Source of the DNA: Streptomyces jumonjinensis
GTDB lineage: Bacteria > Actinomycetota > Actinomycetes > Streptomycetales > Streptomycetaceae
Assembly: GCF_009600885.1 (NCBI RefSeq)
Contig: NZ_VCLA01000164.1
Location: forward strand, 16,619 to 80,618
Length of the DNA: 64,000 nt
Reading direction: 5' to 3'
Made by a program: the position numbers and the translations under genes. The first letter of the stretch is position 1. The number at the start of each line of letters is the position of its first letter. This document shows, one piece after another, positions 51,474-60,311 of the stretch. The notes under the pieces were generated by a model that saw only the letters and a list, made by a program, of their open reading frames with translations, ran no database searches and was not told where the DNA came from.

Positions 51474-52974
51474 GGGACCCTTCGGCTGGCAGGAGCCCCC
51501 GATCCAGATCGCCCCGCCGGCCACGTCGAGTGCTGGCCAGGAGGCGATTGACCTCGCGGCCCGCGCCGGGCTGCACCTGGATCCGTGGCAGCAGCACATC
51601 CTGCGGGTCGGGATGGGCGAGCAGCCGGACGGAAGCTGGGCCGCGTTCGAGGTGGCGGTGAACGTCCCGAGGCAGAACGGCAAGGGCGGGATCATCGAGG
51701 CCCGGGAGCTGTGGGGCCTGTTCATCGGCGGCGAGCGGCTGATCTTGCACTCGGCGCACGAGTTCAAGACGGCGAAGGCGGCGTTCAAGCGGATCGAGCG
51801 GCTGATCCGTGCATGCCCTGACCTGCATAAACGTGTGAAGACGTATCGGCAGACGGTGGGCGAGGAAGGCATCGAGCTGCACACCGGGCAGGTGCTCCGG
51901 TTCATCGCCCGGTCGAAGGGCTCCGGGCGAGGGTTCACCGGGGACTGCAACGTCATGGACGAGGACATGATCCTCGGTGATGACGCGATGGACGCGCTGC
52001 TGCCGACCATGGCCGCCGTGCCCGACCCGCAGATCTGGTACCTCGGTTCGGCGGGCATCGGAGCCCCCTCCGTGGTCCTGGGGCGTCTCCGGCGCCGGGC
52101 GCTCGCGGCGGTCGAAACCGGTGTCCCGGACCCGTCGCTCGCATACTTCGAGTGGTCGGTGACCCCGTGCCGCGACGAGTGCCCGCCCGGGTGCGCCGAG
52201 CACGACGATGCCGCTTCCGACGAGGCGGTGCTGAAGTCGAATCCCGGCGTCGGCTATCGGCTGACGCTGGAGAAGGTAGCGAGGGAGAGGGCGACGCTCA
52301 GCCCGGCCGGATACGGGCGGGAACGGCTGGGCGTGGGCGACTACCCGTCGGATGAGGCGGACACCTGGCAGGTGATCCCGGAGGAGACGTGGCGGGCCCT
52401 GGCGGCTCGTGACAGCTCGCCGGAGGACCCGGTGGCGTTCGCGATCGATGCGCCTCCCGAGCGGGACCACGCGGCTATCGCGGTCGCCGGGCCGTGGCGG
52501 GGCGGTACCCATGTGGAAGTCGTGGACCACCGGCCCGGGATGGGCTGGGTCGTCGAGCGGGCGAAGCAGTTGCACCGCGACCACCGGCCCCGGTGCTGGG
52601 TCGTCGACGGCGGCGGCCCGGCCGGCTCCCTCATCCAGGCACTGGAGGAGGCGCTGTCGGAGGTCGAGCGGGAGCTGTCGGGGAGCCCGGAGGCGGTCGT
52701 GGAGATCGTCCAGCCGAAGGTCCGGGAGATCGGGCAGGCCTGCGGCCGGTTCTACGACGCGGTCGCGGACCAGTCCCTCTCCCACCTGGACCAGGCGCCG
52801 CTCGCCTCCGCACTGGCCGGCGCTCAGCAAAGACCGCTCGGTGACGCGTGGGCGTGGGCCCGCCGCGGCGTCCAGGTGGACATCAGCCCGCTCGTGTCGG
52901 CGACGCTCGCGAAATGGGGCCTCACGGCCGAGGTCGAGGAAGCCTCCGTGGATCCGTTGGACAACATCTGGTGA
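51415..52974 (+). CDS. Terminase large subunit
   Basis: A 519-residue protein from ATG 51415. N-terminal ATPase: D-P-W-Q-Q-H-I-L (adenine motif), V-N-V-P-R-Q-N-G-K-G (Walker A-like) and N-V-M-D-E-D-M-I (Walker B). The C-terminal nuclease domain contains A-I-D-A-P-P-E-R-D-H, V-V-D-G-G-G-P-A-G and a final D-P-L-D-N-I-W. It drives ATP-dependent DNA packaging through the portal and cuts concatemers. The C-R-D-E-C-P-P-G-C insert (about residues 252-260) may bind metal. Confidence 0.94.
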   Translation: MTSLLPEPAVALPPGKPPAEGPFGWQEPPIQIAPPATSSAGQEAIDLAARAGLHLDPWQQHILRVGMGEQPDGSWAAFEVAVNVPRQNGKGGIIEARELWGLFIGGERLILHSAHEFKTAKAAFKRIERLIRACPDLHKRVKTYRQTVGEEGIELHTGQVLRFIARSKGSGRGFTGDCNVMDEDMILGDDAMDALLPTMAAVPDPQIWYLGSAGIGAPSVVLGRLRRRALAAVETGVPDPSLAYFEWSVTPCRDECPPGCAEHDDAASDEAVLKSNPGVGYRLTLEKVARERATLSPAGYGRERLGVGDYPSDEADTWQVIPEETWRALAARDSSPEDPVAFAIDAPPERDHAAIAVAGPWRGGTHVEVVDHRPGMGWVVERAKQLHRDHRPRCWVVDGGGPAGSLIQALEEALSEVERELSGSPEAVVEIVQPKVREIGQACGRFYDAVADQSLSHLDQAPLASALAGAQQRPLGDAWAWARRGVQVDISPLVSATLAKWGLTAEVEEASVDPLDNIW

Positions 52975-52985
52975 AGGGGGTCGGG

Positions 52986-53210
52986 ATGCGTCGCTGGCAG
53001 GCGTGGAAGCTGCGTCTGGCGGGTGCAGCGGGATGGGCCGTGGGGGCGTTCGGGCGGGCGCTCCCCGGCCTCGCCTCCCTCGCCGGGTTGGGGCTCGTGT
53101 CTTACGGAGCGTGGCTGGCGTGGCGGCCGGCCGGGTTCCTGACAGCTGGCGTGTTGCTGCTGGCGGACCAGATCGCAGGCCGGGTCGCGGCGAGCGGGGT
53201 GAAGGGATGA
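52986..53210 (+). CDS. Small membrane protein between terminase and portal
   Basis: A 74-residue protein from ATG 52986 with AGGGGG upstream (GTG 52971 overlapping the terminase stop is also possible). Two hydrophobic segments (L-A-S-L-A-G-L-G-L-V-S-Y and L-T-A-G-V-L-L-L-A). Similar small membrane proteins sit at this position in other Streptomyces siphoviruses. Function unknown. Confidence 0.7.
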   Translation: MRRWQAWKLRLAGAAGWAVGAFGRALPGLASLAGLGLVSYGAWLAWRPAGFLTAGVLLLADQIAGRVAASGVKG

Positions 53211-54355
53211 GCTTCCTGCTGGGGCGCAGTGAGCGCCGAGCTTCGCTGTTCCCCTATCCGCCTATTCCGCCGAACTCGCAGCAAGGCGGCGGTTTTGCTC
53301 AGGTGGACCTGTCGCGGACGGAGACATCGCTACAGAAGGTGGCGGTCTATGCGTGCGTGGCGCTGGTGGCAGCGATCGCGGAGACGATGCCGCTGGACCA
53401 CTACCCGCGGCCCCGGGAGACGGCACCGATGCCGTCGTGGCTGGAGGATCTCGGGGGCGACGGATACGGACTACCGGACTGGACCTCGCAGTTCGTGTAC
53501 TCGTCGATGTTGCGGGGGAACGCGGTCGGCGCGGTCGGCGCGCGGGACCGGTCCCGTGGGACGCCGACGCTGATCCAGCTTCAGCACCCCGATCTGGTGA
53601 GCGTCTGGCTGGACGAGAACGGCCGACCGGATTGGCGGTTCAACGGCCAGAAGGCCGAGGACGTATGGCATACGCGGGTGCAGCCGGTGCCGCAGAGATT
53701 GATGGGCCTGTCGCCGATCGCCGTGCACGCGCTCACGATCGGCACTGGGATATCGGCGATGCGGTTCGGAGCCCAATGGTTCCAGGAGGGGTCGCACCCC
53801 TCGGCGATTCTTTCCACTGATCAGAACTTGAACCCCGACCAGGCGTTGACCGCGAAGCAGCGGTTCATGGCCGCGGTGTACGGGCGACGGGAGCCGGCGG
53901 TGCTGGGCAACGGCTGGAAGTACCAGTCCATCCAGATCCCGCCGAACGAGTCGCAATTCCTGGAGACCAACAACTACACGGGCGCGGAATGCTGCCGGAT
54001 CTTCGGCCCGGGTTTCGCGGAGATCCTCGGATACGAGACCGGCGGATCGCTGACCTACAGCAACATCGAGCAGCGGTCCCTCGACCTGCTGACCTACGCG
54101 GTGAATCCGTGGCTGGTGCGGATCGAGCGGGCTCTTTCGGCGCTGCTGCCGAAGCAGCAGACCGTGAAGTACAACCGGGCCGCGCTCGTCCGCACAGACC
54201 TGCTCACGCGGTTCAGAGCTCACGGCATCGCGATTCAGAACGGGTTCGAAACCGTCAACGAGGTCCGGGACCTGGAAGACCGTACTCCTGTGGCGTGGGG
54301 CAACGAGCCGCCCGCCGAGCGGCCGGGACCGACGACTATAAGCCTGGGAGGCTAA
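53207..54355 (+). CDS. HK97-type portal protein
   Basis: A 382-residue protein from ATG 53207. Portal-family features include V-Y-A-C-V-A-L-V-A-A-I-A-E-T near residue 46, L-L-R-G-N-A-type M-L-R-G-N-A-V, the W-H-T-R-V (usual iHi/WHxr) segment, L-S-P-I-A-V-H-A-L and G-Y-E-T-G-G-S-L-T-Y-S-N-I-E-Q. Forms the dodecameric DNA channel at one capsid vertex. It overlaps the previous stop by 4 bp. Confidence 0.94.
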   Translation: MSFLLGRSERRASLFPYPPIPPNSQQGGGFAQVDLSRTETSLQKVAVYACVALVAAIAETMPLDHYPRPRETAPMPSWLEDLGGDGYGLPDWTSQFVYSSMLRGNAVGAVGARDRSRGTPTLIQLQHPDLVSVWLDENGRPDWRFNGQKAEDVWHTRVQPVPQRLMGLSPIAVHALTIGTGISAMRFGAQWFQEGSHPSAILSTDQNLNPDQALTAKQRFMAAVYGRREPAVLGNGWKYQSIQIPPNESQFLETNNYTGAECCRIFGPGFAEILGYETGGSLTYSNIEQRSLDLLTYAVNPWLVRIERALSALLPKQQTVKYNRAALVRTDLLTRFRAHGIAIQNGFETVNEVRDLEDRTPVAWGNEPPAERPGPTTISLGG

Positions 54356-55039
54356 GTGGCTGACAAGAGCAAGCGCGCCTCCGTCACGGGCATCGTCCGG
54401 CGCACCTATCCCGTACAGATGGAGGTCCGCGCCAAGGACAACGCCTCTGGAGTGTCCACAATCACCGGCTACGCCTCGGCGGTGGACCAACCCTATGAGA
54501 TGTGGGACTTCCTCGGCTCCTACGCCGAGGTCGTCCGGTCCGGCGCTTTCGCGAAGACGCTGGCAGAGCATCCGCAGGTACAGCTCCTGCTGAACCACGG
54601 CGGTCTGGCGATGGCGTACACGAAGGCCGGGACGCTGCGCCTGTCGGAGGACTCGGCAGGACTGCACATGGAGGCCGACGTGACCGGGGCCCGTTCCGAC
54701 GTGCAGGACATGCTCCTCGCACTCCAGGACGGGTCCGTGGACGAGATGAGCTTCGCGTTCCGGGTTACCCGCCAGCTCTGGTCCCCGGACTACGACCAGC
54801 GCGACATCCTCGAAGTGGACCTTCACCGCGGCGACGTGTCGGTGGTGAATTTCGGCGCGAATCCGGCCACGTCGGTCGCGCCGGCGCTACGGGCAGCCGA
54901 CTTCGACCAGCTCGGTGAGGACGACGCCCGCGCGCTCATGGAGCGTCTCCAGCGCCGCTTCGCCCCTGCGGAGCCCGAGCCGCCGGCCGGGCATCCCCTG
55001 TCCCTGTATCTGGCGCAGGCCGAGGCGCTCGGCCTGTAG
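54356..55039 (+). CDS. HK97-family prohead protease
   Basis: A 227-residue protein from GTG 54356. G-Y-A-S-A-V-D-Q-P-Y at the start of the fold, the catalytic H in L-L-L-N-H-G-G, and the downstream S in D-E-M-S-F-A-F match the herpesvirus-like serine protease (peptidase U35). It cleaves the capsid protein's N-terminal delta domain during maturation. It follows the portal gene directly. Confidence 0.92.
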   Translation: MADKSKRASVTGIVRRTYPVQMEVRAKDNASGVSTITGYASAVDQPYEMWDFLGSYAEVVRSGAFAKTLAEHPQVQLLLNHGGLAMAYTKAGTLRLSEDSAGLHMEADVTGARSDVQDMLLALQDGSVDEMSFAFRVTRQLWSPDYDQRDILEVDLHRGDVSVVNFGANPATSVAPALRAADFDQLGEDDARALMERLQRRFAPAEPEPPAGHPLSLYLAQAEALGL

Positions 55040-55184
55040 CCCCCCTGATTCTCGCCCTGTTCTCTGACGCGCCGGAGCCCACGCCGGAGCGCTGTTCGGC
55101 ATGCCCGCACAGCGCCACCACCTGGGCCACCACCCGGACGGTTCGAGGGCGCGACCCACCCCCATCGTGATCAAGGAGTAGACC

Positions 55185-56561
55185 ATGCTCGCATTCCTGC
55201 GCACGCAGATGCAGGAGCTGCTGGAGCAGCGGGCCGCGCTGAAGACCGAACTCGACGGCATCCTCAGCGCACCGTCTGCCGAGAAGCGGAAGCTGACCGA
55301 CGACGAAGACACGGCGTTCGCCTCGAAGCGGGACGCCATCAAGGCCAAGGACACCGAGATCCGCGCCGTGGAGGAGCGGATCGGGGAACTGGAGGAGGCC
55401 GAGGAGCGCACCGCCAAGGCGGCCGAGCTGCGGGCCAAGTACACCCCGGCCGGGCCGCAGACCAGCGGCGTGACCGTGGTGTCGGAGCCGGAGACCTACC
55501 GCCGCGGCGGCCAGCGCTCCTATTTCCGGGACCTGTTCCAGGCACAGCAGCGCGGCGACCGGGACGCCATCGAGCGGCTCCAGCGCAGCGACCGGGAGGT
55601 CAAGGAGGGCCTGGAGCAGCGGGCACTTTCGACTACAGATGGCGGGGTCGGCGAGTTCGTGCCCCCGCTGTGGATGGTGGACGAGTACGTGCGCCTCGCC
55701 CGCGCCGGCCGGGTCATAGCCGACCAGGTCCGCCAGCAGGCACTGCCGACCGGTACCGACTCCATCAACCTGCCCCGGCTGGCGACCGGGACCGCGGTGG
55801 GCGAGCAGGCCTCGCAGAACACAGCGGTGCAGAACACCGACGCCACCAGCAACAGCATCTCCGCGTCGGTGACCACGATCGCGGGCCAGCAGGTCGTGTC
55901 CCAGCAGCTGCTGGAGCAGTCGCCGGTCAACATGGACGACATCCTCCTCGCGGACCTGGCGGCGGACTACGCCATCAAGGCCGACACCTTCACGATCACC
56001 AACAACGCGGTCAACAAGCGCGGCATCCTCAACGTCTCCGGCCTGAACGCGATCACCTACACAGACGCCAACCCCACGGTGGGCGAGCTGTACGCGAAGG
56101 TCGGCGACGGGATCCAGCAGATCCACACCGGGCGCCTCATGCCGCCGTCGAAGGTGTTCATGCACCCGCGCCGGTGGGCGTGGTTCTCCGTCTCTCTCGA
56201 CGTCAACGGGCGTCCGCTGGTGGTTCCCGTCGCGCAGATGCCTCAGAACGCGGCGGCCACAATGGGCGGGGTGGTGTCGGAGGGCTTCGTCGGCACGGTC
56301 CAGGGCCTGCCGGTGTACGTCGACCCGAACATTCCCACGAACCTCGGCGCGGGCACCAACGAGGACCGGATCATCATCGTCCGCTCCGACGACGTGATCC
56401 TCTACGAGGCCACCCCGCGGGCGGAGACCTTCCGCGAGACCTACGCCGATCAGCTGTCGGTCCTGCTCCGCTTCTACAACTACGTCGCGATCCACTCGGA
56501 GCGGTATCCGAAGAGCATCTCCGTCATCTCCGGTACGGGCCTGGTCGCCCCGACCTTCTGA
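55185..56561 (+). CDS. HK97-type major capsid protein with delta domain
   Basis: A 458-residue protein from ATG 55185 with AAGGAG upstream. Residues 1-85 are a charged coiled coil (L-E-Q-R-A-A-L-K-T-E-L-D-G) that acts as built-in scaffold and is removed by the protease. The body has the HK97 fold pattern: E-F-V-P-P-L-W-M-V-D near 160, A-S-V-T-T-I-A-G-Q-Q-V-V-S-Q-Q-L-L (spine helix area) and the C-terminal R-F-Y-N-Y-V-A-I-H-S-E-R. The upstream 145 bp (55040-55184) contain no gene. Confidence 0.95.
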   Translation: MLAFLRTQMQELLEQRAALKTELDGILSAPSAEKRKLTDDEDTAFASKRDAIKAKDTEIRAVEERIGELEEAEERTAKAAELRAKYTPAGPQTSGVTVVSEPETYRRGGQRSYFRDLFQAQQRGDRDAIERLQRSDREVKEGLEQRALSTTDGGVGEFVPPLWMVDEYVRLARAGRVIADQVRQQALPTGTDSINLPRLATGTAVGEQASQNTAVQNTDATSNSISASVTTIAGQQVVSQQLLEQSPVNMDDILLADLAADYAIKADTFTITNNAVNKRGILNVSGLNAITYTDANPTVGELYAKVGDGIQQIHTGRLMPPSKVFMHPRRWAWFSVSLDVNGRPLVVPVAQMPQNAAATMGGVVSEGFVGTVQGLPVYVDPNIPTNLGAGTNEDRIIIVRSDDVILYEATPRAETFRETYADQLSVLLRFYNYVAIHSERYPKSISVISGTGLVAPTF

Positions 56562-56572
56562 CCTGCTGCACC

Positions 56573-56601
56573 GCGGTGGCCGCGCTCAGGGCGGCCACCG
56601 C
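56573..56601 (+). terminator. Hairpin after the capsid gene
   Basis: GCGGTGGCCGC (56573-56583) with GCGGCCACCGC (56591-56601), 11 bp perfect, 7-nt loop. It lies 11 bp after the capsid stop and could stabilise capsid mRNA or reduce downstream transcription. Confidence 0.74.
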
Positions 56602-56620
56602 CTCATGGAAGGAGGAGCGC

Positions 56621-56890
56621 ATGCCTGAACAGCAGACCGCGAGGAACGTCGCGACCGGTGCCGAGGTCGTCATCGAAGTGCCGACCGTCGAGGAGATGCA
56701 GATCTTCGCACTCCAGCGGGAGCGCGACGGATACGTGCTTCGGGGCCTCGCCGACCGAGTCAAGGCGGTCGACGCCGAGCTGAAGCGCATGGGCGCCGCG
56801 GCCCGGCAGCCTGCGGACGTGCCGAGGGAGACGGTGGTGGAGTCGAAGCCGCAGTCCACGGCTGGCCGTTCCCGTAGAGGCAGCGGCTGA
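56621..56890 (+). CDS. Small head-region protein
   Basis: An 89-residue protein from ATG 56621 with GGAGGAG upstream. Central helices (V-E-E-M-Q-I-F-A-L-Q-R-E-R-D-G; A-D-R-V-K-A-V-D-A-E-L-K-R-M) and a basic Ser-rich tail. Located between capsid and connector genes; role unknown, possibly a head decoration or assembly factor. Confidence 0.65.
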   Translation: MPEQQTARNVATGAEVVIEVPTVEEMQIFALQRERDGYVLRGLADRVKAVDAELKRMGAAARQPADVPRETVVESKPQSTAGRSRRGSG

Positions 56891-57438
56891 TGCCGCTGCT
56901 GACGCTGGCCCAGGCCAAAGCCCAGCTGGACATCGATACCACTGCGCACGACGGCGAGCTCCAGGACTACATCGACGCCCTGACGGCTGTGATTGAGGCC
57001 CGGGTGGGGCCGATCGAGATCCGCACGGTGACGGAGACGGTTGACAGCCGGGACATGCGCCTCGCACTCACTCAGACACCTGCGGTCGCTCTCACGTCGC
57101 TCACGCCGGTCGTGACGGGCGGACTGGCCCTTGATGTCGCGGACCTGGTACTCGACGGACAGACCGGCATCGTGCGGCGCCGGATCGGGGCCCGCTTCTA
57201 CGGTGGACCCTGGACGGCGGTGTACACGGCGGGGCGAGCGTCGACCCTGCCGACGGTGGGCCTCGCCGCCAGGCTGCTGCTCCAGCACCTGTGGCGGACC
57301 CAGTACGGGGGTGCCCGAGGCCGTGGTAGCGCGGACGACTACGACGTCACCGAGCCGATTCCCGGCTTCGGGTATGCAGTCCCCAACCGGGTCCTAGAAC
57401 TGCTGGAGCCGTTCAAGCCGCCTCCCGGGATGGCGTGA
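56890..57438 (+). CDS. Head-tail connector (Ad1/gp6-like)
   Basis: A 182-residue protein from ATG 56890. L-T-L-A-Q-A-K-A-Q-L-D-I...L-Q-D-Y-I-D-A-L-T-A-V-I-E-A-R-V-G-P is the helical opening of phage connector proteins (DUF3199/gp6 class), followed by a beta domain (R-I-G-A-R-F-Y-G-G-P-W-T-A-V-Y) and a C-terminal helix. Sits between portal and tail. Confidence 0.82.
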   Translation: MPLLTLAQAKAQLDIDTTAHDGELQDYIDALTAVIEARVGPIEIRTVTETVDSRDMRLALTQTPAVALTSLTPVVTGGLALDVADLVLDGQTGIVRRRIGARFYGGPWTAVYTAGRASTLPTVGLAARLLLQHLWRTQYGGARGRGSADDYDVTEPIPGFGYAVPNRVLELLEPFKPPPGMA

Positions 57439-57905
57439 TGGCGACCTCGGCTGTGCCGGCGGCAGTGGCTGCGCTGCTGGAAATCCTGCGCGCGGCTCCC
57501 GGCCTGGCCGGTGTGCGGGTGCTCGACGGCCCCCCGAGTAACAATCTCACCGAGCGGGACCGGATCTATGTCGGCTGGCAGCCCGGCGGCGATACGGCGG
57601 TCGCGCTGGCGCAGAGTTTCGCCTACGCGGGGGCCCGGCGGCGGGACGAGGAGTTCACGATCAGTGGCTACGCCGAGTCCCGCGCCGGGGACAAGGACAT
57701 CAGCCTCCGGCGCAACAAGGTCTTCAACATCGTGGCCGCCGTCGAGACCGCGCTCCGCGCCACCGACACCGCGCCCGACGCGCCGACCCTCAACGGGACG
57801 GTGCTGTGGGCGCACCTCACCACCGGCGACCTGCTCCAGGAGCAGGGCCCCGACGGGGCGCTCGCGGGCCTGGCGTTCACGATCGCCTGCCGCGCCCGCA
57901 TCTGA
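57438..57905 (+). CDS. Tail terminator/completion-like protein
   Basis: A 155-residue protein from ATG 57438 (GTG 57435 possible). A mixed alpha/beta protein with Y-V-G-W-Q-P-G-G-D and F-T-I-S-G-Y-A-E, which resembles minor tail protein U / tail terminator proteins. Its position, two genes before the tail tube, supports a head-tail joining role. Confidence 0.72.
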   Translation: MATSAVPAAVAALLEILRAAPGLAGVRVLDGPPSNNLTERDRIYVGWQPGGDTAVALAQSFAYAGARRRDEEFTISGYAESRAGDKDISLRRNKVFNIVAAVETALRATDTAPDAPTLNGTVLWAHLTTGDLLQEQGPDGALAGLAFTIACRARI

Positions 57906-57932
57906 ACAACCCACCCCTATATAGGAGGAGAG

Positions 57933-58154
57933 ATGGCGCGTGTGCGCTTTCTGGGCCCGGAGCCGGTCACCGTGCCGGAGCTCGGCGCCCGGACCGTCCA
58001 GCCGGACGAGGTGATCACCGTCCCGGACGACCGGTACGACGGCTACGTCTGCCAGCCCACGGCGTGGGAGCCGGTCGAGGAACCCAAGACCGCCGTGGCC
58101 GAGGTCCCGGCCGTGAAGAAGACGGCGGCGAAGTCCGCAGTGAAGGAGGGCTGA
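57933..58154 (+). CDS. Small structural-region protein
   Basis: A 73-residue protein from ATG 57933 with AGGAGGAG upstream. A beta-rich first half (V-R-F-L-G-P-E-P-V-T-V-P-E-L) and a Lys/Ala-rich tail. Small proteins of this pattern commonly precede the tail tube gene in actinophages. Function unknown. Confidence 0.68.
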   Translation: MARVRFLGPEPVTVPELGARTVQPDEVITVPDDRYDGYVCQPTAWEPVEEPKTAVAEVPAVKKTAAKSAVKEG

Positions 58155-58157
58155 GCG

Positions 58158-59144
58158 ATGGGGATCGGATCCGGGCTCGGCGCACAGATCGGCATCGCCG
58201 CCGAGTCCGCTTACGGCACCTACACCGCCCCGACGAAGTTCATCGAGTTCACCAAGGAGTCGCTCCAGCTGAAGAAGACCACCGCCCAGTCGGCGGGGAT
58301 CGCGGCGGGGCGTCTGCTGCCGCTGTCGTCGCGGCGTGTGGTGACCCAGCGGCAGGCGTCCGGGTCGCTGGACATGGAGGTCACGAACAAGGGCATGGGC
58401 GTCCTGCTCCAGACCCTCATGGGCACCTCGGTGACGCCGGTGCAGCAGGCCGCCACAGCAGCCTATCTCCAGACGCATCTGCTGGCGGACGTGGCCGGGA
58501 AGTCGCTGGTGATCCAGAAGGGCGTCCCGCTCACGACCGGCGCGGTCACGGACAAGTCCTTCCTCGGCTGCAAGATCATCAGCGCGGAGTTCTCGTGCGA
58601 GGTCGGCGGGATGCTGACCGCGAGCATAGAGATCGACGCGAAGGACTGCGACGAGACGCAGACCCTTGCGGTCGCCGCCTACCCGGCGATGGCCCCGTTC
58701 CATTTTGGGCAGATGTCCCTGCGTACCGGCGCGTACGCGTCCGAGGTGGCCCGGGACGGGATCCGCAAGGTCAGCGTCAAGATCGAGCGCGGGATGGCTG
58801 TGGAGCGGTTCTACGCCGGGGAGGCCGGGCTGAAGAAGGAGCCCATCAGCAACGATCAGGTGAAGATCACCGGGAGCCTTGAGGGCGACTACGTCGACAC
58901 GATCCTGGACGACCTCCACACCTCCGACGACGCGACGTCGCTGGTGTGGGATTTCACCGGCCCGCTGATCGCCGCGACGCACTACGAGCGGATCACCTTC
59001 AAGATCCCCGCGATCAGGATCGACGACGCCCCGCCCACGGTTGAGGGCTTCGACGTCGTGAAGCCGACGTACAGCTTCACCGGCTTGGACGACGGCACCA
59101 ACCCGGTGGCGATTGAGTACATGTCAACTGACGTAACTTTGTGA
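58158..59144 (+). CDS. Major tail tube protein
   Basis: A 328-residue protein from ATG 58158. It begins G-S-G-L-G-A-Q-I-G-I-A-A-E-S-A-Y-G-T-Y, typical of actinophage tail tube proteins. The rest is beta-rich (S-L-D-M-E-V-T-N-K-G; F-S-C-E-V-G-G-M-L-T-A-S-I; D-G-T-N-P-V-A-I-E-Y-M-S). Hexameric rings stack to form the tail tube. Larger than minimal tube proteins, so an extra outer domain is likely. Confidence 0.88.
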   Translation: MGIGSGLGAQIGIAAESAYGTYTAPTKFIEFTKESLQLKKTTAQSAGIAAGRLLPLSSRRVVTQRQASGSLDMEVTNKGMGVLLQTLMGTSVTPVQQAATAAYLQTHLLADVAGKSLVIQKGVPLTTGAVTDKSFLGCKIISAEFSCEVGGMLTASIEIDAKDCDETQTLAVAAYPAMAPFHFGQMSLRTGAYASEVARDGIRKVSVKIERGMAVERFYAGEAGLKKEPISNDQVKITGSLEGDYVDTILDDLHTSDDATSLVWDFTGPLIAATHYERITFKIPAIRIDDAPPTVEGFDVVKPTYSFTGLDDGTNPVAIEYMSTDVTL

Positions 59145-59151
59145 GCGGCCG

Positions 59152-59658
59152 GTGCGCAGCATCCAGATCACCGGCACCGGGCAGCTGCTGGAGCTGTCCC
59201 GGCGTCTGAAGGCAGCGGGCGGTCCTCGCCTCAAAGCGAATCTGGCGCGCAGGATCCGGCGCGCGGCCGAGCCCCTGCACAGTGACCTCCAGGACACGAT
59301 TACCGGGCTGTCGATCAGCGGCCAGGGCCGCAAGGCCGGCGGCCGGGGCGGGCCGTCGCCGACGACGCGCCCTCTGCGGGCGACGATCGCTGCCGCGATC
59401 CGGATCAGTGTCCGTACCTCCGGCAACCCGGGGGCGCGGGTGTGGGTCGACCGCGACGCCCTGCCGCCGGATCTGCGGAACATGGCGGCCGTGATCAACA
59501 CCGGCCGGATCCGTCACCCCGTTTTCGGGAACCGGCGCCGCTGGGCGCAGCAGACCACCACCCCGCTGTGGTGGGAGACCACCATCCGCCGGCACACCCC
59601 CCGTATGGCCGCCGAGGTCGCGCGCGTCCTGGACGACGTCCGTGACCAGATCACCTAG
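59152..59658 (+). CDS. Tail/head-tail joining protein (HK97 gp10-like)
   Basis: A 168-residue basic protein from GTG 59152. An N-terminal helix with basic residues (L-K-A-A-G-G-P-R-L-K-A-N-L-A-R-R-I-R-R) and the later H-P-V-F-G-N-R-R-R-W resemble HK97 gp10-type proteins, which usually carry a H-P-V/W-G-N-R motif. Usually encoded before the tail tube; here it follows it. Confidence 0.72.
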   Translation: MRSIQITGTGQLLELSRRLKAAGGPRLKANLARRIRRAAEPLHSDLQDTITGLSISGQGRKAGGRGGPSPTTRPLRATIAAAIRISVRTSGNPGARVWVDRDALPPDLRNMAAVINTGRIRHPVFGNRRRWAQQTTTPLWWETTIRRHTPRMAAEVARVLDDVRDQIT

Positions 59659-59667
59659 GAGCGCATT

Positions 59668-60222
59668 TTGATCATCGTCTACACGCCCGCCGACGGGGAG
59701 CCGGAGCACTACGACGCCCGGAGCCTGATGGTGTCCGAGGCGTCGATCGTGTCGAGGGCCATCGACCAGAAGTGGTCCGAGATCAAGGCTGGCATACCGG
59801 ATGAGGACCTGGATGCGATGCGCGGCATCGTCTGGGTCCTGAAGAAGAGGAGCAACCCGGGGCTGCGGTTCGGGGAGTTCGATCCGGGGGTGGACGAGAT
59901 GGTCACCCGCTACGACAAGCGGGAGATCACCGAGGTCATCGAGGCCGCGTTCGAGCTCCGCAGCGCGGATGCGTCCACCGAGGCGATCGTCGCGATGCTC
60001 GCCGATACGCCGGACGCGGCGGCCGATCCCGACCATGCGAGAGAGCTGATCGAGCGCCTGGCGGCGGACGAGGGAAAAGCCGAGCCGTCGCCGGATCCCG
60101 GTCCGGAGATCGAGAAGCCGAAGCCGTGGCCCCCGTCTGGGACATCGACCGCGACCGGACCCAGCGCCTCGGGCTCTTCGCTCACCTCCTCCACATCGAC
60201 CCCATCACCGTCGACCGGCTGA
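59668..60222 (+). CDS. Tail assembly chaperone (gpG-like)
   Basis: A 184-residue protein from a TTG-type start region at 59668 (codes Met-Ile-Ile). The globular part (residues 1-130) contains V-S-E-A-S-I-V-S-R-A-I and R-E-I-T-E-V-I-E-A-A-F-E-L. The last 30 residues (after the C5 run at 60130-60134) are Ser/Thr/Pro-rich and look like out-of-frame reading. A -1 shift there joins it to the 60126-60311 frame, producing the longer gpGT form needed for tail assembly in siphoviruses. Confidence 0.8.
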   Translation: MIIVYTPADGEPEHYDARSLMVSEASIVSRAIDQKWSEIKAGIPDEDLDAMRGIVWVLKKRSNPGLRFGEFDPGVDEMVTRYDKREITEVIEAAFELRSADASTEAIVAMLADTPDAAADPDHARELIERLAADEGKAEPSPDPGPEIEKPKPWPPSGTSTATGPSASGSSLTSSTSTPSPSTG

Positions 60223-60311
60223 CCGTCGAGGACTTCTACAGCCTCTGCGGCTGGATCGACGCCCACCAGGCCCAGATGGCCGCAGCGAACAGAGGCGGTG
60301 GTGACGGATGA
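60126..60311 (+). CDS. gpT part of tail assembly chaperone, via -1 frameshift
   Basis: The frame encodes P-V-W-D-I-D-R-D-R-T-Q-R-L-G-L-F and V-E-D-F-Y-S-L-C-G-W-I-D-A-H, a compact helical domain ending 4 bp into the tape measure start. It lies in the -1 frame of the gpG-like gene. The likely slip site is TGG-CCC-CCG at 60127-60135. Independent initiation at GTG 60126 is possible but has no ribosome site. Confidence 0.72.
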   Translation: MAPVWDIDRDRTQRLGLFAHLLHIDPITVDRLTVEDFYSLCGWIDAHQAQMAAANRGGGDG

